The notes beneath the pieces are model-generated. The model saw nothing but the letters and a program-made list of their open reading frames with translations. It was not told where the DNA came from and made no database searches. Shown in pieces: positions 46,901 through 57,400 of a stretch of DNA of 64,000 nucleotides. This stretch comes from Blasia pusilla. Lineage: Eukaryota > Marchantiophyta > Marchantiopsida > Blasiales. The stretch is taken from NCBI GenBank assembly GCA_050084515.1, contig CM114275.1, positions 6,944,001-7,008,000 of the forward strand. Direction: 5' to 3'. The translations under genes were made by a program, and so were the position numbers. The number at the start of each line of letters is the position of its first letter. Position 1 is the stretch's first letter.

Positions 46901-48449
46901 TCAGTAGGGAGAAAAGGGAGAAAATCTGCTGCCAATGTACTGACTCTGCTGTCAATCGTCAATGCACGATTCCTGATACTGCTCTCGTAGATTTCCGCAC
47001 TCCTCATCGAATCACTTCATTACCCGTGCAAAAGTTAATTTCTCTCTCCACGTCTCAGTTCTCTTCAACCACAAAACAGCAGCAAGATAGGAACACATCT
47101 GAAGTCCTACACGTTGTGTGGTGATGGTCACCTCTGCGAAATTCACGAACAAACAGACACAGACTATGCTTAAATTAGTAAGCTCGTGACGCCAAACTAG
47201 TTCATTGCCTGCAGTGACCCAGATCAATTGCTCAAATCCGCTCCACCGTAAATAACGTGCTTTGGGGATCCCAATCACGTAAGGCAGTAAGTTCTGCGCA
47301 GAGCCTCGATGCTCCGCGCCAACACACGATCTGCATGGTAGGTTAGGCTAAGCACTCACACCATGTCAGAGCCTTCGATCCCTCCTCTCCTATGGTACTT
47401 TCTTCACCAGACAATCTTCCTCCCTCTGCACCTGTCCCATCCCCTAGCGCCATCCAACAAGGGCCCGGGGTCTATGGTCGCAGGCAGCACTTGAATCAGT
47501 ACAGTTTCTCTCTCATGCACTGGAAAAGAAAATTAAATCAACTCTTCTCTGGCACTGTCCAAGGCGCGATCCAGGTCTATAATCGTCACACTTTTAATGC
47601 TTCGACGAGCACTACGTAACGAGTACCCTTAATCGTGAGATCCTCGGATCGACTTTATTTTAGACTGTCAGTGTCTAGATCAAGTCCCCGTTTGCAAGCG
47701 TATCTGGACCCGTAGTTGATGGTCCCGGTCGCACGGAAATGTAAGAAGGATCGTGAAGAAGAATGTTCATCTAGCTATTTGCTTATTTTCCGCTCAATCT
47801 CATGGATAAATCTCCAGTCCGTCCCGTAGAGCTTCGCGACAGTGACAAAAGGCATCCGATAGACTTCCATCCACAATTCTCTGGTCACATGCTGTCTGTA
47901 GCAGCAGGTGCCGAGTAGGATGAGGAGTTGTCCAGCCATGGAACAACGAATCCGACATAACAGGTCACTCCACGATCTATGCATATGACTGCGGTTGTGT
48001 TTAAGTGGAACGCTTCCGAACGCACCTACTTCGCGAACAACCTTGTCGACATCGATAGGATGCAGCTTGCGCCAGTCGATTCTGGACAGCCTCTTTTGAA
48101 AAACGAACGGAGCGGATTTCAAGGAGTTTTCTATGCTGGAGAATTTGGGAGCGATTTTCATGTGCCGCCGCTTGAAATCCTCGTCCGTCACACTCTCAGT
48201 GGCGGAAGTTGTCGAAACGAGAGCAGGCCAGTCAGTCTCCTCGCCCTCATCCTCTCCAACCTTTACGCCATTGCTGCTCCTTACGTCGCACTCCTCCGAT
48301 TTCTTCGGGATCTTCCTGCGCAATTCTTTCAGTAACGGCTTCTTCTTCACGCCATTCTGACGACGAATCGTGGCTTTCGGCCGCCTCTCCACCACACCCG
48401 GAGGCTCCTCAAAGCTCCCAAACAGCCCGCATGAATTTCCTTCCTCCAT
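28993..48449 (-). CDS. DZIP1: DZIP1/Iguana-like C2H2 zinc-finger coiled-coil protein (ciliary), 25 predicted exons
   Basis: Start ATG at 48,449, stop TGA at 28,993; about 1,046 residues predicted. DZIP1 proteins act at the basal body and transition zone in cilium assembly; in plants the likely role is in sperm flagella (inference). Evidence in order: RIDWRKLHPIDVDKVVREV (123-141) matches the DZIP1 N-terminal RxDWRxLxxIDVDKV block. After the first intron comes DLDTLEAVIDTITFSDI, then FRLAQLM joined across an intron to VEYLLHVQELL, the family's FRLAQLxxEYLLHxQE signature. A single finger C268-x2-C271-x12-H284-x4-H289 (CPLCDKMFESAYFL + DLHIARRHP) has the family spacing. Coiled-coil segments follow (to about 435), then an Arg/Ser-rich exon (about 450-555), Lys/Glu helices and an acidic/basic C-terminus ending ELDAEIDEIIRL. 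The N-terminal third is firm; the C-terminal half rests on consistent splice phases, not family match. Confidence 0.82.
40842..40938. repeat. Tandem duplication of ~60 bp in a DZIP1 intron
   Basis: The phrase cattttcaaataaaaaa-gaagattacatgaaacaa occurs at 40,842-40,879 and at 40,902-40,938, almost unchanged, so the duplication is recent compared with the surrounding DNA. Confidence 0.75.
43400..45420. other. AT-rich insertion-like block in DZIP1 intron 4
   Basis: Composition and style match the intergenic repeat DNA at either end of the window, not the neighbouring introns. It has no recognisable protein motif. It includes a perfect 20-bp foldback at 44,936-44,979. Probably one or more decayed transposable elements. 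Confidence 0.5.
44936..44979. repeat. Perfect foldback, 20-bp arms, 4-nt loop
   Basis: Arm ccaatggaaagacgaggttc (44,936-44,955), loop atcc, then its exact reverse complement (44,960-44,979). It lies within DZIP1 intron 4. Confidence 0.9.
45892..45929. repeat. Perfect foldback, 17-bp arms, 4-nt loop
   Basis: Arm gattgaatccttctgat (45,892-45,908), loop gcaa, exact reverse complement (45,913-45,929). It lies in intron 3 of the DZIP1-like gene, about 40 bp downstream of the exon 3 donor. Confidence 0.9.
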
Positions 48450-48819
48450 TGTACTAATCCGATTGCATCACCTCCTTCCCTGCTTCAGATCAGACCGCGC
48501 TTGGGGAGGATCTCGCGGGACTCTCACTCGAAAAGAATTCAAACTGCGCACGAACGAAGCTCATCGCTCATTGGACGGCAGATCAACGCAGCGATTCCTT
48601 ACAATTGTTCGTTTAATTATGTAGTTTCGTTATTATTTGTTTGTTGTATGTATTTGGTACTGCCTCTCTTTAATCGCCCGGGAACATTTCTAGGCTCCAT
48701 CTCGTGGCCCCATTCCTGCCTGTTGGACGCGTGGCAGCCTGCCCCTCACAGCCGTCGATGGTAGAGGAGAGGATGTTGCGTTCCTTCCTGTCAACTGTCA
48801 ACGGTCTGCGTTCTCAGCC

Positions 48820-49085
48820 ATTCTTGACGCAGCAGTGCGGATTCTCGAGTTTCTCCCTCTCAGAAGAAAAGGGAGGACAGATTGTTGTGTAGATTTTGCA
48901 ACTCGGGGCTCATTGATGATGATCATAATTACCTCTTCGATTGCACCTTTCACAGTCACATTAGGCTTGACTTCCCGGATCTCTTTGCTCACCCGGCTCT
49001 CAAGGTCTCCGAATTCATGGCTAGGCAGAGTCAGATTCAGATTGCTAAATTCTTGCATAATTGTGTGAAGACTAGGGAAAATCAC
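48820..49085 (+). mobile_element. 5'-truncated LINE 3' end (reverse transcriptase C-terminus)
   Basis: The plus frame reads CRFCNSGLIDDDHNYLFDC, a C-x2-C-x8-H-x5-C arrangement, then HIRLDFPDLF, SEFMARQSQIQIAKFLHNC and VKTRE. This is the zinc-knuckle region that ends many LINE reverse transcriptase ORFs, typically followed by FMxx...VAKFLxxCFKxRE. Upstream, ILEFLPLRRKGRTDC in another frame may be its continuation after a frameshift. No reverse transcriptase core is present. It sits about 400 bp upstream of the DZIP1-like start codon, on the opposite strand. Confidence 0.65.
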
Positions 49086-49224
49086 CTGGTCCTCTTAGGT
49101 CCTTGCTGGTGCTTGTTCTTTCTTAAAAAAAATTGTGAAGTCTCAAAACTAAGTCCCATGGCCTGTGGGGCCCCCGTGGATTCATTCAGTCATTCTCTCA
49201 GTCCGATGCGATGTCCCGTGGACT

Positions 49225-49425
49225 AGAAATCTAAATTCTCTTTCTGTCTATGTGTCTCCGAATCCCGAGCTCTGTATCTAGAAATCTAAATTCTCTCTCC
49301 ATCTCTGTGTCTCCCGATCCCGAGCTCTGTCTCTTTGTGTCGCGATTCTCGCTCGTCTCTGTGTTTCCCGATCCCGATCTCTGTCTCTGTGTGTCCCAAG
49401 TCTTCGTCGGGATTGCGACCTTGGG
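49225..49425. repeat. Degenerate tandem repeat of ~45-60 bp
   Basis: Units contain gaaatctaaattctct, ctctgtgtctcccgatcccg and agctctgtctct. Three to four imperfect copies are visible. The ORFs covering it (LCVSRFSLVSVFPDP and similar) are produced by the repeat. Confidence 0.75.
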
Positions 49426-49429
49426 AGTG

Positions 49430-50260
49430 TGATTGTGCGCCGGGCGAAAGTTCCGTAATCTGGGTTCTGGACTTCACGCCGCGGTGAAGCCTCTTCAATC
49501 AGCGGCAGAAGGGCCAGAAGTGGACATCACAAGAGGGGAGTGGTGCAAGAAAGAAAGCGAGTGAGTTAGGGGTTGATTGATTGACAGGAGTAATGGGAGT
49601 TCGGCATTTAGGACATGGAGAGAGTTCAAAAGGGAGAAACTCTCTTCGAAAACTTGCATGAATTGGAACAATGAAAATGAGGTCACTTTTTTTCGATGCT
49701 GGGGAGCGAATGGTTATACTTGAAGATTTGGATATGTGACAGTGAAATGAGTCGCGCATTTCATTAAGCTGTATTGTGAGAAATCAGAAGGATTTTCAGA
49801 GCATGTCCAAATCTTGAACTCAGTTATTAATTTTCGTCATGTATTACAACCGGGCTACTCAGTAGCAGCAGGCAGCACTGTTGGAGCTGTTCTTGTCACT
49901 AATTTTATGACCGGGCTTGCCAAGGGTGGTGAGGTATACTCCTGCTTCACGTCACCAGACAACTGATTTGGCATGTTCATTTCCAAGAGATTTAGACCTA
50001 CATCGACCTTCGTTTTGCACTGTTGTCGTGCGATGTCATGTGAGGTGAGGCACAGTCTTCCCAGTACTAGTGCTCAGATCGGCCTTTTTCATTGCTATCA
50101 AATGTCACCGCACCACATTGTGGAAGGCATGATCCACCGTCAACTCAAATGCTCGATATCCACATTTGCAGCCGTCGCAATATAGAGCGGACGTTCTGGA
50201 CTTGAGGTCTTCAGGTGTAGCTCTGATTTGAGCGCACAGACTGTCACAGTTGCACTCAAA
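49430..50260. other. Intergenic DNA, no gene seen
   Basis: Mixed composition without domain-bearing ORFs or recognisable repeats. Confidence 0.45.
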
Positions 50261-50269
50261 CATCCCATA

Positions 50270-50690
50270 TGGGTCCCCATCCTCTTTTCTATTTAGCTCT
50301 GCATTTCCTTGTCATCCTTCAGAAACAGTGTGGTTGGGCTGAGGTGGGCTGCTGGGTTGTGGTAGGGTAGGGTGGGTAGGGTTTAGGGTTCATGGGCTCT
50401 TTGAGTCTCCATTTTGTATTCTTAAGGGCACCCATCCTCTTTCTATTTAGATCTGAATTTCCTCGTCATTCTTCAGAAATCCACAATTTTAGATTGCCTT
50501 TCCCAGGTCTATGTCAGTGGGTATAGTGTGGTTGGGATGGGGTAGGGTTCATGGACTCTTTGAATCTCCCTTTTGTGTTCGTATGGGTTCACATTCACTT
50601 TTTATTGAGCTCTGCATTTCCTTCTCATCCTTAAGAAATCCACAATTCAGATGTCCTTTCCCAGGGTATGTGGGTGGGTGGGATGGGGTG
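50270..50690. repeat. Tandem repeat, three units of ~160 bp
   Basis: The unit includes catcctctttctatttag, tctgcatttcct.gtcatc, ttcagaaatccacaatt, gtgtggttgggatggggtag and ggttcatgg.ctctttga. Units begin near 50,272, 50,430 and 50,590, with the first and last partly diverged. Confidence 0.8.
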
Positions 50691-50699
50691 GGTTGATGA

Positions 50700-51025
50700 A
50701 GAACCTGTGGATTGCAAACGTGTGAAGTGGTTGTTTAACTTTCGGGGTTGTTGAATGTTTGTTGTTCGGATTTAGAACACTTGGACGAATTGGTGTGTTG
50801 TAGTGCGGCAAAATCGTAGAGAGAAATGGCGGTTGAGAGCAAACAGATGCTACGAGATTCGCTTCCTGAGGCCGACCGCCGATGGGAGTAGATAGCGATG
50901 CTGTGGTTTGCAAGCGTGTGAAGCAGTTGCTGATTTTCTCAGGTTGGGATCTCTCAAGCAGTTGCAGAAATTCGTGCGTCGTAGCGGAGTACAACCCTTG
51001 AAAGAGATAGCGGTTAGAGCAACGG
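50700..51025. repeat. Direct duplication of ~130 bp, 200 bp apart
   Basis: gtggattgcaaacgtgtgaa (from about 50,705) corresponds to gtggtttgcaagcgtgtgaa (from about 50,902). The match continues through agttg/ggttg, the gtgttgtagtgcgg / gcgtcgtagcggag block and gagagaaatggcggtt / aaagagatagcggtt. Confidence 0.7.
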
Positions 51026-51494
51026 TCACGTAACCGCTTTGCAGGATCATGTTCCGAGATGACAGACAGCTATGGAAAGGAACCGGTTACACCTTGATGT
51101 CGACAACGAACGCCTGCGTTTATCCTTCACGCAATCCCTAGACTGAGTGCTGCAATTTGCTCTTCTCCTGAGCGTGTGCTTGTCTCGAGCTCTTCAGATG
51201 CTGAGGTAAAGTCTCGCTCGGATTTGAGACTTACGTTCCGATGGAAGATGTGAGTGCTCTGGGTGCAGTATGTGCACAAACTACAACTGTACCAGCCAAC
51301 TCTTGTAGATTGTCATCGCCAGCTCAACTGAAACTATGCAACTGTGAAGATGAAGTCACAAACAGATTTGAGCTTCTCACAAGTTTCCATTGTGGACGAT
51401 CAGATCTATCGATTTCATTTAGGGACAAAACATCTTTATTTTTGGGCGTGAGTTCCTTCTTGATGTTTGAACCTCTCCTTACTCATCGTGAGGC

Positions 51495-51605
51495 TCTCCA
51501 TCCACACGTGTCCTTGGGGTCACTGGGGGCGGGGTTAAGCCATTGGGTCACACCGCTCTCCATCCATTCGGGTCATTCGGGGTGGGTTAAGTTATAGGGT
51601 CACAT
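51495..51605. repeat. Short tandem repeat of ~55-60 bp
   Basis: ctctccatcca.....gtc.tt.ggggt....gggttaag.ca..gggtcaca occurs twice in succession. Confidence 0.65.
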
Positions 51606-51879
51606 TTTTAAGTAGTGGTCTAGTTAGTTCACTAGTTCTTGATTTGTCTCATGATATTTGTTTGACATATTGCATGGGATGGTAAGAAAAAGTTTTATGA
51701 CGTGGGAAATAAGAAGACTTTTTTCAACAAATGGAGTACTTGATCCAAGCATCTCTAACGCATACCATATATGCAAGTACATAGAGAATCACCCAATATG
51801 GGTTTCGAAGATGATTCTTCAATTAGAAATAGATTTGATGATGATCCAATCCATTGACCGGACGAAACATTTTATGGTC

Positions 51880-52150
51880 CCTTCTTCGTCTCTGGGCGCC
51901 TAGGTGTCCACCGTAAGCCCTTTTTCTTTTGAACCTCGCCGTTTGAGATTATGCCATTATAAAGTGCTAAATAAAAGGATTTTATCAACGTCCATAAATA
52001 AAAATCGTAGATCAACTTGCTTAATAAAGATTAAGCTTTTTTTATCCTATTCAATGCTATTGCATTGAATTGGTTCATATCATACACCTGAGACAAGCGG
52101 ACTCGAACCGTTGACATCCGCCACAGGGTAAACCATCGTCTCTCAGATCT
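51880..52150 (-). pseudogene. Nuclear plastid DNA insertion: trnA-UGC 3' end, spacer, 23S rRNA 5' end
   Basis: On the minus strand, in plastid order: the tail of the trnA intron with gatggtttaccctgt (to about 52,123); the trnA-UGC 3' exon (52,122-52,088, ggcggatgtcaacggttcga then gtccgcttgtctca); the trnA-23S spacer with ttatggacgttgataaaatc and tttagca; and the first ~50 bp of 23S rRNA with gggcttacggtgga and cacctaggcgcccagagacg. The sequence stops abruptly at about 51,880, where 23S homology ends. Known land-plant plastid sequence has the same order. Only half a tRNA and a fragment of 23S are present, so neither is functional. Confidence 0.88.
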
Positions 52151-52159
52151 CACTGACTT

Positions 52160-54870
52160 ATTAAAGAAAAACCGTTTGTTTTAATAAGACCAGAAATTGA
52201 ATCTAAAATATTTAAAAAATCCAATAAATTAACTCTTTTAAATTTATTAATCCTCGTGAATTTTCCTCATGAGAGAACATCTTGGATAGGCCGATAATTT
52301 GTGCGCGACTTCTAAAGCCACTTGCAAAGGAAGTGATTTTGAGTTCTTTTGTAAAGATTATATGTTAGGGCAACAAAGCATAACCATTGTGCCTAAGATA
52401 TCCAACATTACAACAGGAGAAAAGCTTGAACTAAGATATATATTTTGGTGTGTGTGGACCAATGGAGAAAGAACATCATGGAGATGCAAAATAGGTTGCT
52501 TCTCTTTCGTAGATGACGGGCCAAACAAGCCTTGTGAGTACTTGATGGAGACAACTGATGAAGTTTTTTACATATTTTAGAACTCTATCAATGAATTCAA
52601 AGTTAATTTGGTCTACAAATGAAAGTGTTTAAAAGATGGAAGTGAAGGAAATGTAGACTACATCTACAAGCAACTCAAAGATTTCTTAGATGAATTCAAA
52701 CTTGGATGGAGTAGTTAAAAGATTGGATAGGATACTGGTCGAATGAACTATGTCTATACTTTCTATCACATGCCTTGGTCAAGAATTTTGGGGAGATGCC
52801 CTCATCATTGCCCATTACTTAAAGAACTTCATCTCAACATCCTTGTCCAATAATTTGACTACAGAGGAAGCATGTTGAGTGCAATAATAATCAACCTGAT
52901 CTCTCCCACTTGTAATTTCTGGAAGATTGCATATATGTTTTATCAAATAGGAGAAATGTATGTCTTTAAAATATAAATCTAGATATAAACACCCTAAAAG
53001 ATATGGACTCTTCCATTCAATGACTAAGATAGCAATTCAAAGTATAGAATCTTATGTTGATCTCATTGAGAAGATTTGATGAATATTACTAGCATTTTAG
53101 AAGTGGATATCGATCTTCAAAGGAAGGTACAATTCTTTAAACAAGTCAAGTTTGAAGACAACTCAACATTAATGATATTGAGATTGATGAATCTCCAAGC
53201 CAATAGTCCACAAGCAGATTTTCCACCATGAGAAAGCCCAATATGGAATCATTATTGTTCGAGAAAATTGAAGAACCTTTAAGATGATTCTATGAGAAAA
53301 TTGATTATTAGTTTCAAAAGTTCACCTATTACAAGAACAGAGAGAAGTATGATCTTTTCCAGATGTCAAAAGGTTTTGCTTTACTTGAGAATGTAAATAG
53401 ATGACTTGGTTTACCTCTATGAAGATCTAAAAACCCAATATATGATAAAGTATTGATTAAGAAATTTTTTGGAAGTGGTTGATTTAAGAGGAGTCGATTT
53501 TCAATATATCTGGAATCTAGAGTACCAATTACTAGAAACAATGATGTTCTTGAATGAAGATGAGACGAACCAAAGATATGAGGAAAAAATCATTTTTTTC
53601 TATAGATAATCATGATCTAGTAGGCACCCATGGAGGTAGAAATCAAGCTTACCATAGAAATAGATCCTCAAATGGATAAGGAGATGAAGGACATTACTAG
53701 CTAAGATATCTTATCACAATATAGTGGGTTGCATAACGTATAAAATGTTTGCCATAAGGTCTTACCTTACACACATAATGGGAGTTTTTATCTATTTCAG
53801 AGAATGCTATCAATGTGCATAACATACCTTGCTCCCAACATTGGCTAGTTCTCTAAAATATGATCGTAAACTTTGAAGGCGCTTAGGAAGTTTTTCCTAC
53901 AAACAAGAAAGAGATGGATATAGTTTTGAATAATTTGATTGGATATATATTGAATTTCCTTTCCGATTAGTGATGCTCATTGGAAATGCATTGAAAATAT
54001 AGACAATAGATAATATATCTCATCATGTTGTTAATTCTTGTGTGAAGAAGCCATTAGTCATAGTAATAACAACAAAGTACATTGATATACAATATCACAT
54101 CATATGGGAGAAAATTGAAGTGGAAATTAAATTATAACATTTTGCAACTTATGACATGACAATTAACGTTTTAAAATATTCTCTTAGGAAGGTATGTGGA
54201 ATTCATTGAGACATATTTAAACTCATGTTTAGTAGGATTGTGGAAATTATTACTATGACATGGGAAAACCAATGGAATCGATGAACCATTTGGATACAAT
54301 CTATTTTAACTCTAACCTTCAAAAGCTACTCTTTATTGATAGGTATTTTTTGCGTAGAGTTCTCCTATCTAGTAGCCTACTTTCCCAATAGACTCTGTTA
54401 GTGTTGGTTGTCACATCATAGTAAGGTGCTAGGTGGAGTTTTACCATATCAACGACATGAGAATCAACGGGCTGTTTGGGCATAACTTCCTCTTGAAGTG
54501 TCAGATGAGGTTGGCAACAAATTCATTGTCTTGCGATCATCTTTTAAGACAATCCATTTCTTTTGCGATTTGGGTGACTCATTAACCGAGTCAATTATCA
54601 TTTGGTAACTTGTGCGCACATGTTACTAATTGGGGGCTATTTTTTGGGGTGGGGAGCTATTTTGGCTCTTCTTAGGGATATAAAGGTGAGAGAGATGACT
54701 TTTACAAGGCATCTTTCTCATGTTTAACTTTTGAAGCAGTCATCCAATTAGGGACCATAGGGTTTTGTAGGAGGTTGAGCGCTAGAATATTGATTCCCTC
54801 ATGGTAGAAGGTGGGTATGGTTTGATATGTCTTTGTAGTTTCGAGAGTGGAGTTGGGAATGTGAACCATT
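52160..54870. other. AT-rich intergenic DNA, no gene assigned
   Basis: It may include more plastid-intron DNA to about 52,290. The ORF at 52,299-52,580 has no known domain. The remainder looks like decayed retroelement sequence but no motif could be read. Confidence 0.45.
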
Positions 54871-54879
54871 TTTACTTTT

Positions 54880-55010
54880 TATGTAGTCTTGATGTACATA
54901 CATGAGTGTATTTTTGTATGTTTGCGGATCTACCTATGTGATGGGAAGATTGATAATATTTTTTTGTAGATGCGATCAACGATGCGTATGCACACAAAAT
55001 GATTAAGATC
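54880..55010 (+). repeat. R2-like terminal fragment
   Basis: Contains tttttgtatgtttg...gatgcgatcaacgatgcgta followed by tgcacac, resembling the R2 terminus (gtagcgatgtgtatgcgcac). It is diverged. Confidence 0.35.
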
Positions 55011-56080
55011 TTTATATGACCAGTCCTATAGGAGCATGAGGCTCCCATATTCTCCTCATCCTCTCTACTTCCTAATCTTAACAATATCGAATGTCATTTT
55101 TATAACAAAAATAACTCAACCTAAAACCTAGAATTGCATTTGATAAATGAACTTAAGTTTCTCAAGTCAATCCAAAAAACCAAAGAAAATTACAAATACA
55201 TGGGAATAGCTTCATAGATAAGAAATAAGAAAGAATTAATTGTTGGGGGGATCTAGAGTGTAGCCTTAAGAGGCATAAATAGTGTAACGAATCTCTTTTT
55301 TGTGAAAAAAGTAGGATGTGGATGGGAGGCAAAATAGATAAAAACTCTCATTCTACTACAAGCACAAACTTACAGCAAACTATTTCCATATATGTACATC
55401 TAAGATTTGTTTTTATTGGGTTGAAAGATAAAGATCAATAACTAATATATTCTCAAAGATACATATATTCTAAAGTTTAGTTGCTTTCAATAGTATAATG
55501 GCCCATGCAATATATGAAAAAAAAATTAATGAAATAATCTCCAGAAACAAACAAAGAAATTTTTTTTGATAAAAAATACATGAGTAACCTTCGGAACAAA
55601 AATTGAGAAGACAAATTTTGGAATCTGATAAAGAGACACACTCAAAGTTTTTCATTTCTGAACCCTTAATACTAATAATAGTATGGATCATCCATCCCCT
55701 TCCCTAAACTACCTTCCTCATCTACAAGGAAAGCAAATACAACATTGGGATAAAATAGGATGGGAGAATCCATCAAGAGTACAAAGGGGCAGGGGAGATC
55801 CAAAGAGCCAATCAACTCCAAGACCACAACATCAATCGAAAGTAGAAAAGGGGGAATCCCCCAAAACCAAACTTAACTAACAACAACATTAATGATAGTT
55901 AAAAAAATATGACTATCAACAATAGGGCCTCCAACATTTACGCCCCCCCACAACCCAAGCCCTCCTCAAAAGCCTTTTGCCTTCCACACGCCCCTTTGCT
56001 TGAGTTGCATCTTTACAACCGATTGTGAAAGGATTGGCTTTAACTTAGAGATTGGCAATATGTTATTGTGTTTTTTATGG
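55011..56080. other. AT-rich intergenic DNA, no gene seen
   Basis: No feature could be supported. Confidence 0.45.
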
Positions 56081-56690
56081 CGAAATAGAGAGCATCCGTG
56101 CGGCGGTTTGGGGGATACAAGAGGAGGAGCCCAACACGTCGAATATGACTTGTTGAGGAGTAGGATGAGGTTTCCCCTCAATTTGGGCCTATATTGTGCT
56201 TATTTGAGGAACTTCTTATTTAGATTAAGTTATGTATTTTCAGAGAGTTGACTTTTTATCTAGAGAAAATAACCCTTGACCCAATATTGCAAGTTGAGGG
56301 TCAAGGAGATGACCTACTAGCATATGTTACTAGGAAGAGGGCTTGGGGAGATACATGGTATACCTAAAGGAGAGAGTTTGGGAGGTCATTCTTTTTTTTT
56401 GAACCTCTTTTGTATAAGGCGAAAAAGTTATGGTACTCTTTGCCATGTGATTAACCCCTTCCTCTTACCATGAGAGTGTTGTTTGATTTGACAAGAGAAA
56501 GAGATGGAGTTTTGTGTTTTTGAGAAACAAGTTACTATTTTATTGGAAATATTTTGATAGCTACTACTTGCATGTTTGGACTTCATGGTTCAATGTGACA
56601 CGGTGAGTCTAGTGTATTTTTATGTTTGATTGATAACAACGATGTATGTTGTGTAGCACTATTTATGCGCATGACATAGTCGTATCGACA
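56080..56690 (+). repeat. Dispersed repeat family R2, long copy
   Basis: Collinear with 15,340-15,890 plus the 15,165-15,315 terminus. It contains gacttgttgagg, gagttgac, gtcaaggagatgacctacta, aaggagagagtttggga, the ttgaacctctttt block, gaaatattttgatagct, and the end gatgtatgttgtgtagcact followed by atttatgcgcatgac. It is more diverged than the 15-kb copy. Confidence 0.65.
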
Positions 56691-57300
56691 TCGGCTTAAC
56701 TCTTGATTCCTCATAGCCTTCTCCTATGAGCATTTTAGGACTGTCGTGAGCATGCAACGGTCCAAAAAATGAGGTTTGTATGAATACTATCATGCCCATA
56801 CACATCGAAAGAAGATGTGACAATACCAATGAATGAATATAGGCGTGACTAATTTGGAATCCAAACCACATACAAGCTTTGCATGTCGTAGTTTTGGTTT
56901 TCATCCTCACTCCCAAATTTTTTATTAGTTGCTATGGGAGTTACGAATACATGATGCCCCATGGAAGATGCCAATGTAAGGTAATTTTAAACAATTTTTT
57001 TTCCATGTGGTAGTCATGATTCTCTAGGCATAGTGGATATTGTCTCCGCTATTGGTGAGGTCAGCACGTTGCTAGGACGGGCCAGTTTTTCTTTCACCTC
57101 GGTGTAGCCTTCGCCTTCTTGACTCGTGGAGTCCCCTTCTTTTGTACTTCCCATGCATTCCCTCATCACCTTTTTTTCGGAGCCTTGTTTTCTCCTTTTA
57201 AATAGGAGGACCTAATAAAAACCCCTTCCTCCTAAAACCCTCTACCTAGTCCACACGGATTCCCGTTGGGAAAACCTTTGACGCGCTGCTTCCCACTCCC
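56691..57300. other. Intergenic DNA upstream of the uL30 gene
   Basis: No gene seen. The last ~150 bp, pyrimidine-rich and with cctaaaaccctc at about 57,230, may be the uL30 promoter. Confidence 0.4.
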
Positions 57301-57305
57301 CATCC

Positions 57306-57394
57306 GTAAGTGAGTGAATGCCTTTGCATCTAAACAAGATGAGTGAGCTCGCAGGGGCTCTGGCAAGGGAGTCGTTTGTGTGCGTACCTTGCAG
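57306..57394 (+). other. Probable 5'-UTR intron of the uL30 gene
   Basis: A strong donor (gtaagt at 57,306) and a pyrimidine-preceded acceptor (ttgcag, ending at 57,394) lie just before gaagaaATGG. The ~89-bp size is normal for plant introns. Confidence 0.5.
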
Positions 57395-57400
57395 GAAGAA

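Larger units (their letters stand above)
31803..48025 (-). other. Introns of the DZIP1-like gene
   Basis: Introns range from about 90 bp to 2.6 kb. The largest are the last (31,801-29,180), the fourth (45,560-43,278), the one before exon 20 (36,316-34,971) and the first (48,025-46,672). The fourth has absorbed about 2 kb of AT-rich repeat-like DNA (43,400-45,420). The others show no recognisable gene on either strand. Confidence 0.55.
28993..48449 (-). other. DZIP1: Exon map of the DZIP1-like gene
   Basis: Predicted coding exons (high to low coordinate): 48,449-48,026; 46,671-46,553; 46,132-45,968; 45,644-45,561; 43,277-43,227; 42,640-42,542; 42,198-42,136; 41,798-41,760; 41,614-41,516 (end uncertain); 40,802-40,740; 40,605-40,561; 40,252-40,196; 40,032-39,994; 39,411-39,094; 38,701-38,609; 38,205-38,176; 37,286-37,257; 36,603-36,524; 36,407-36,317; 34,970-34,830; 34,488-34,405; 34,217-34,039; 32,728-32,605; 32,238-31,802; 29,179-28,993. 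All introns are GT-AG and most are phase 0. The four phase-1 or phase-2 junctions (exons 1/2, 18/19, 22/23, 24/25) fit in frame. Weakest calls are the end of exon 9, the GTCTGA donor of exon 20 and the acceptor of exon 25. Confidence 0.65.

Noticed and set aside
47392-47619. Plus-strand ORF inside DZIP1 intron 1 as a gene
   Set aside because: Low-complexity Pro/Ser start, no domain, and no support for transcription on that strand.
52088-52122. Functional nuclear tRNA gene
   Set aside because: Only the 3' half of trnA-UGC is present, joined to plastid spacer and 23S sequence. There is no 5' exon or anticodon stem, so it is a plastid-derived fragment.
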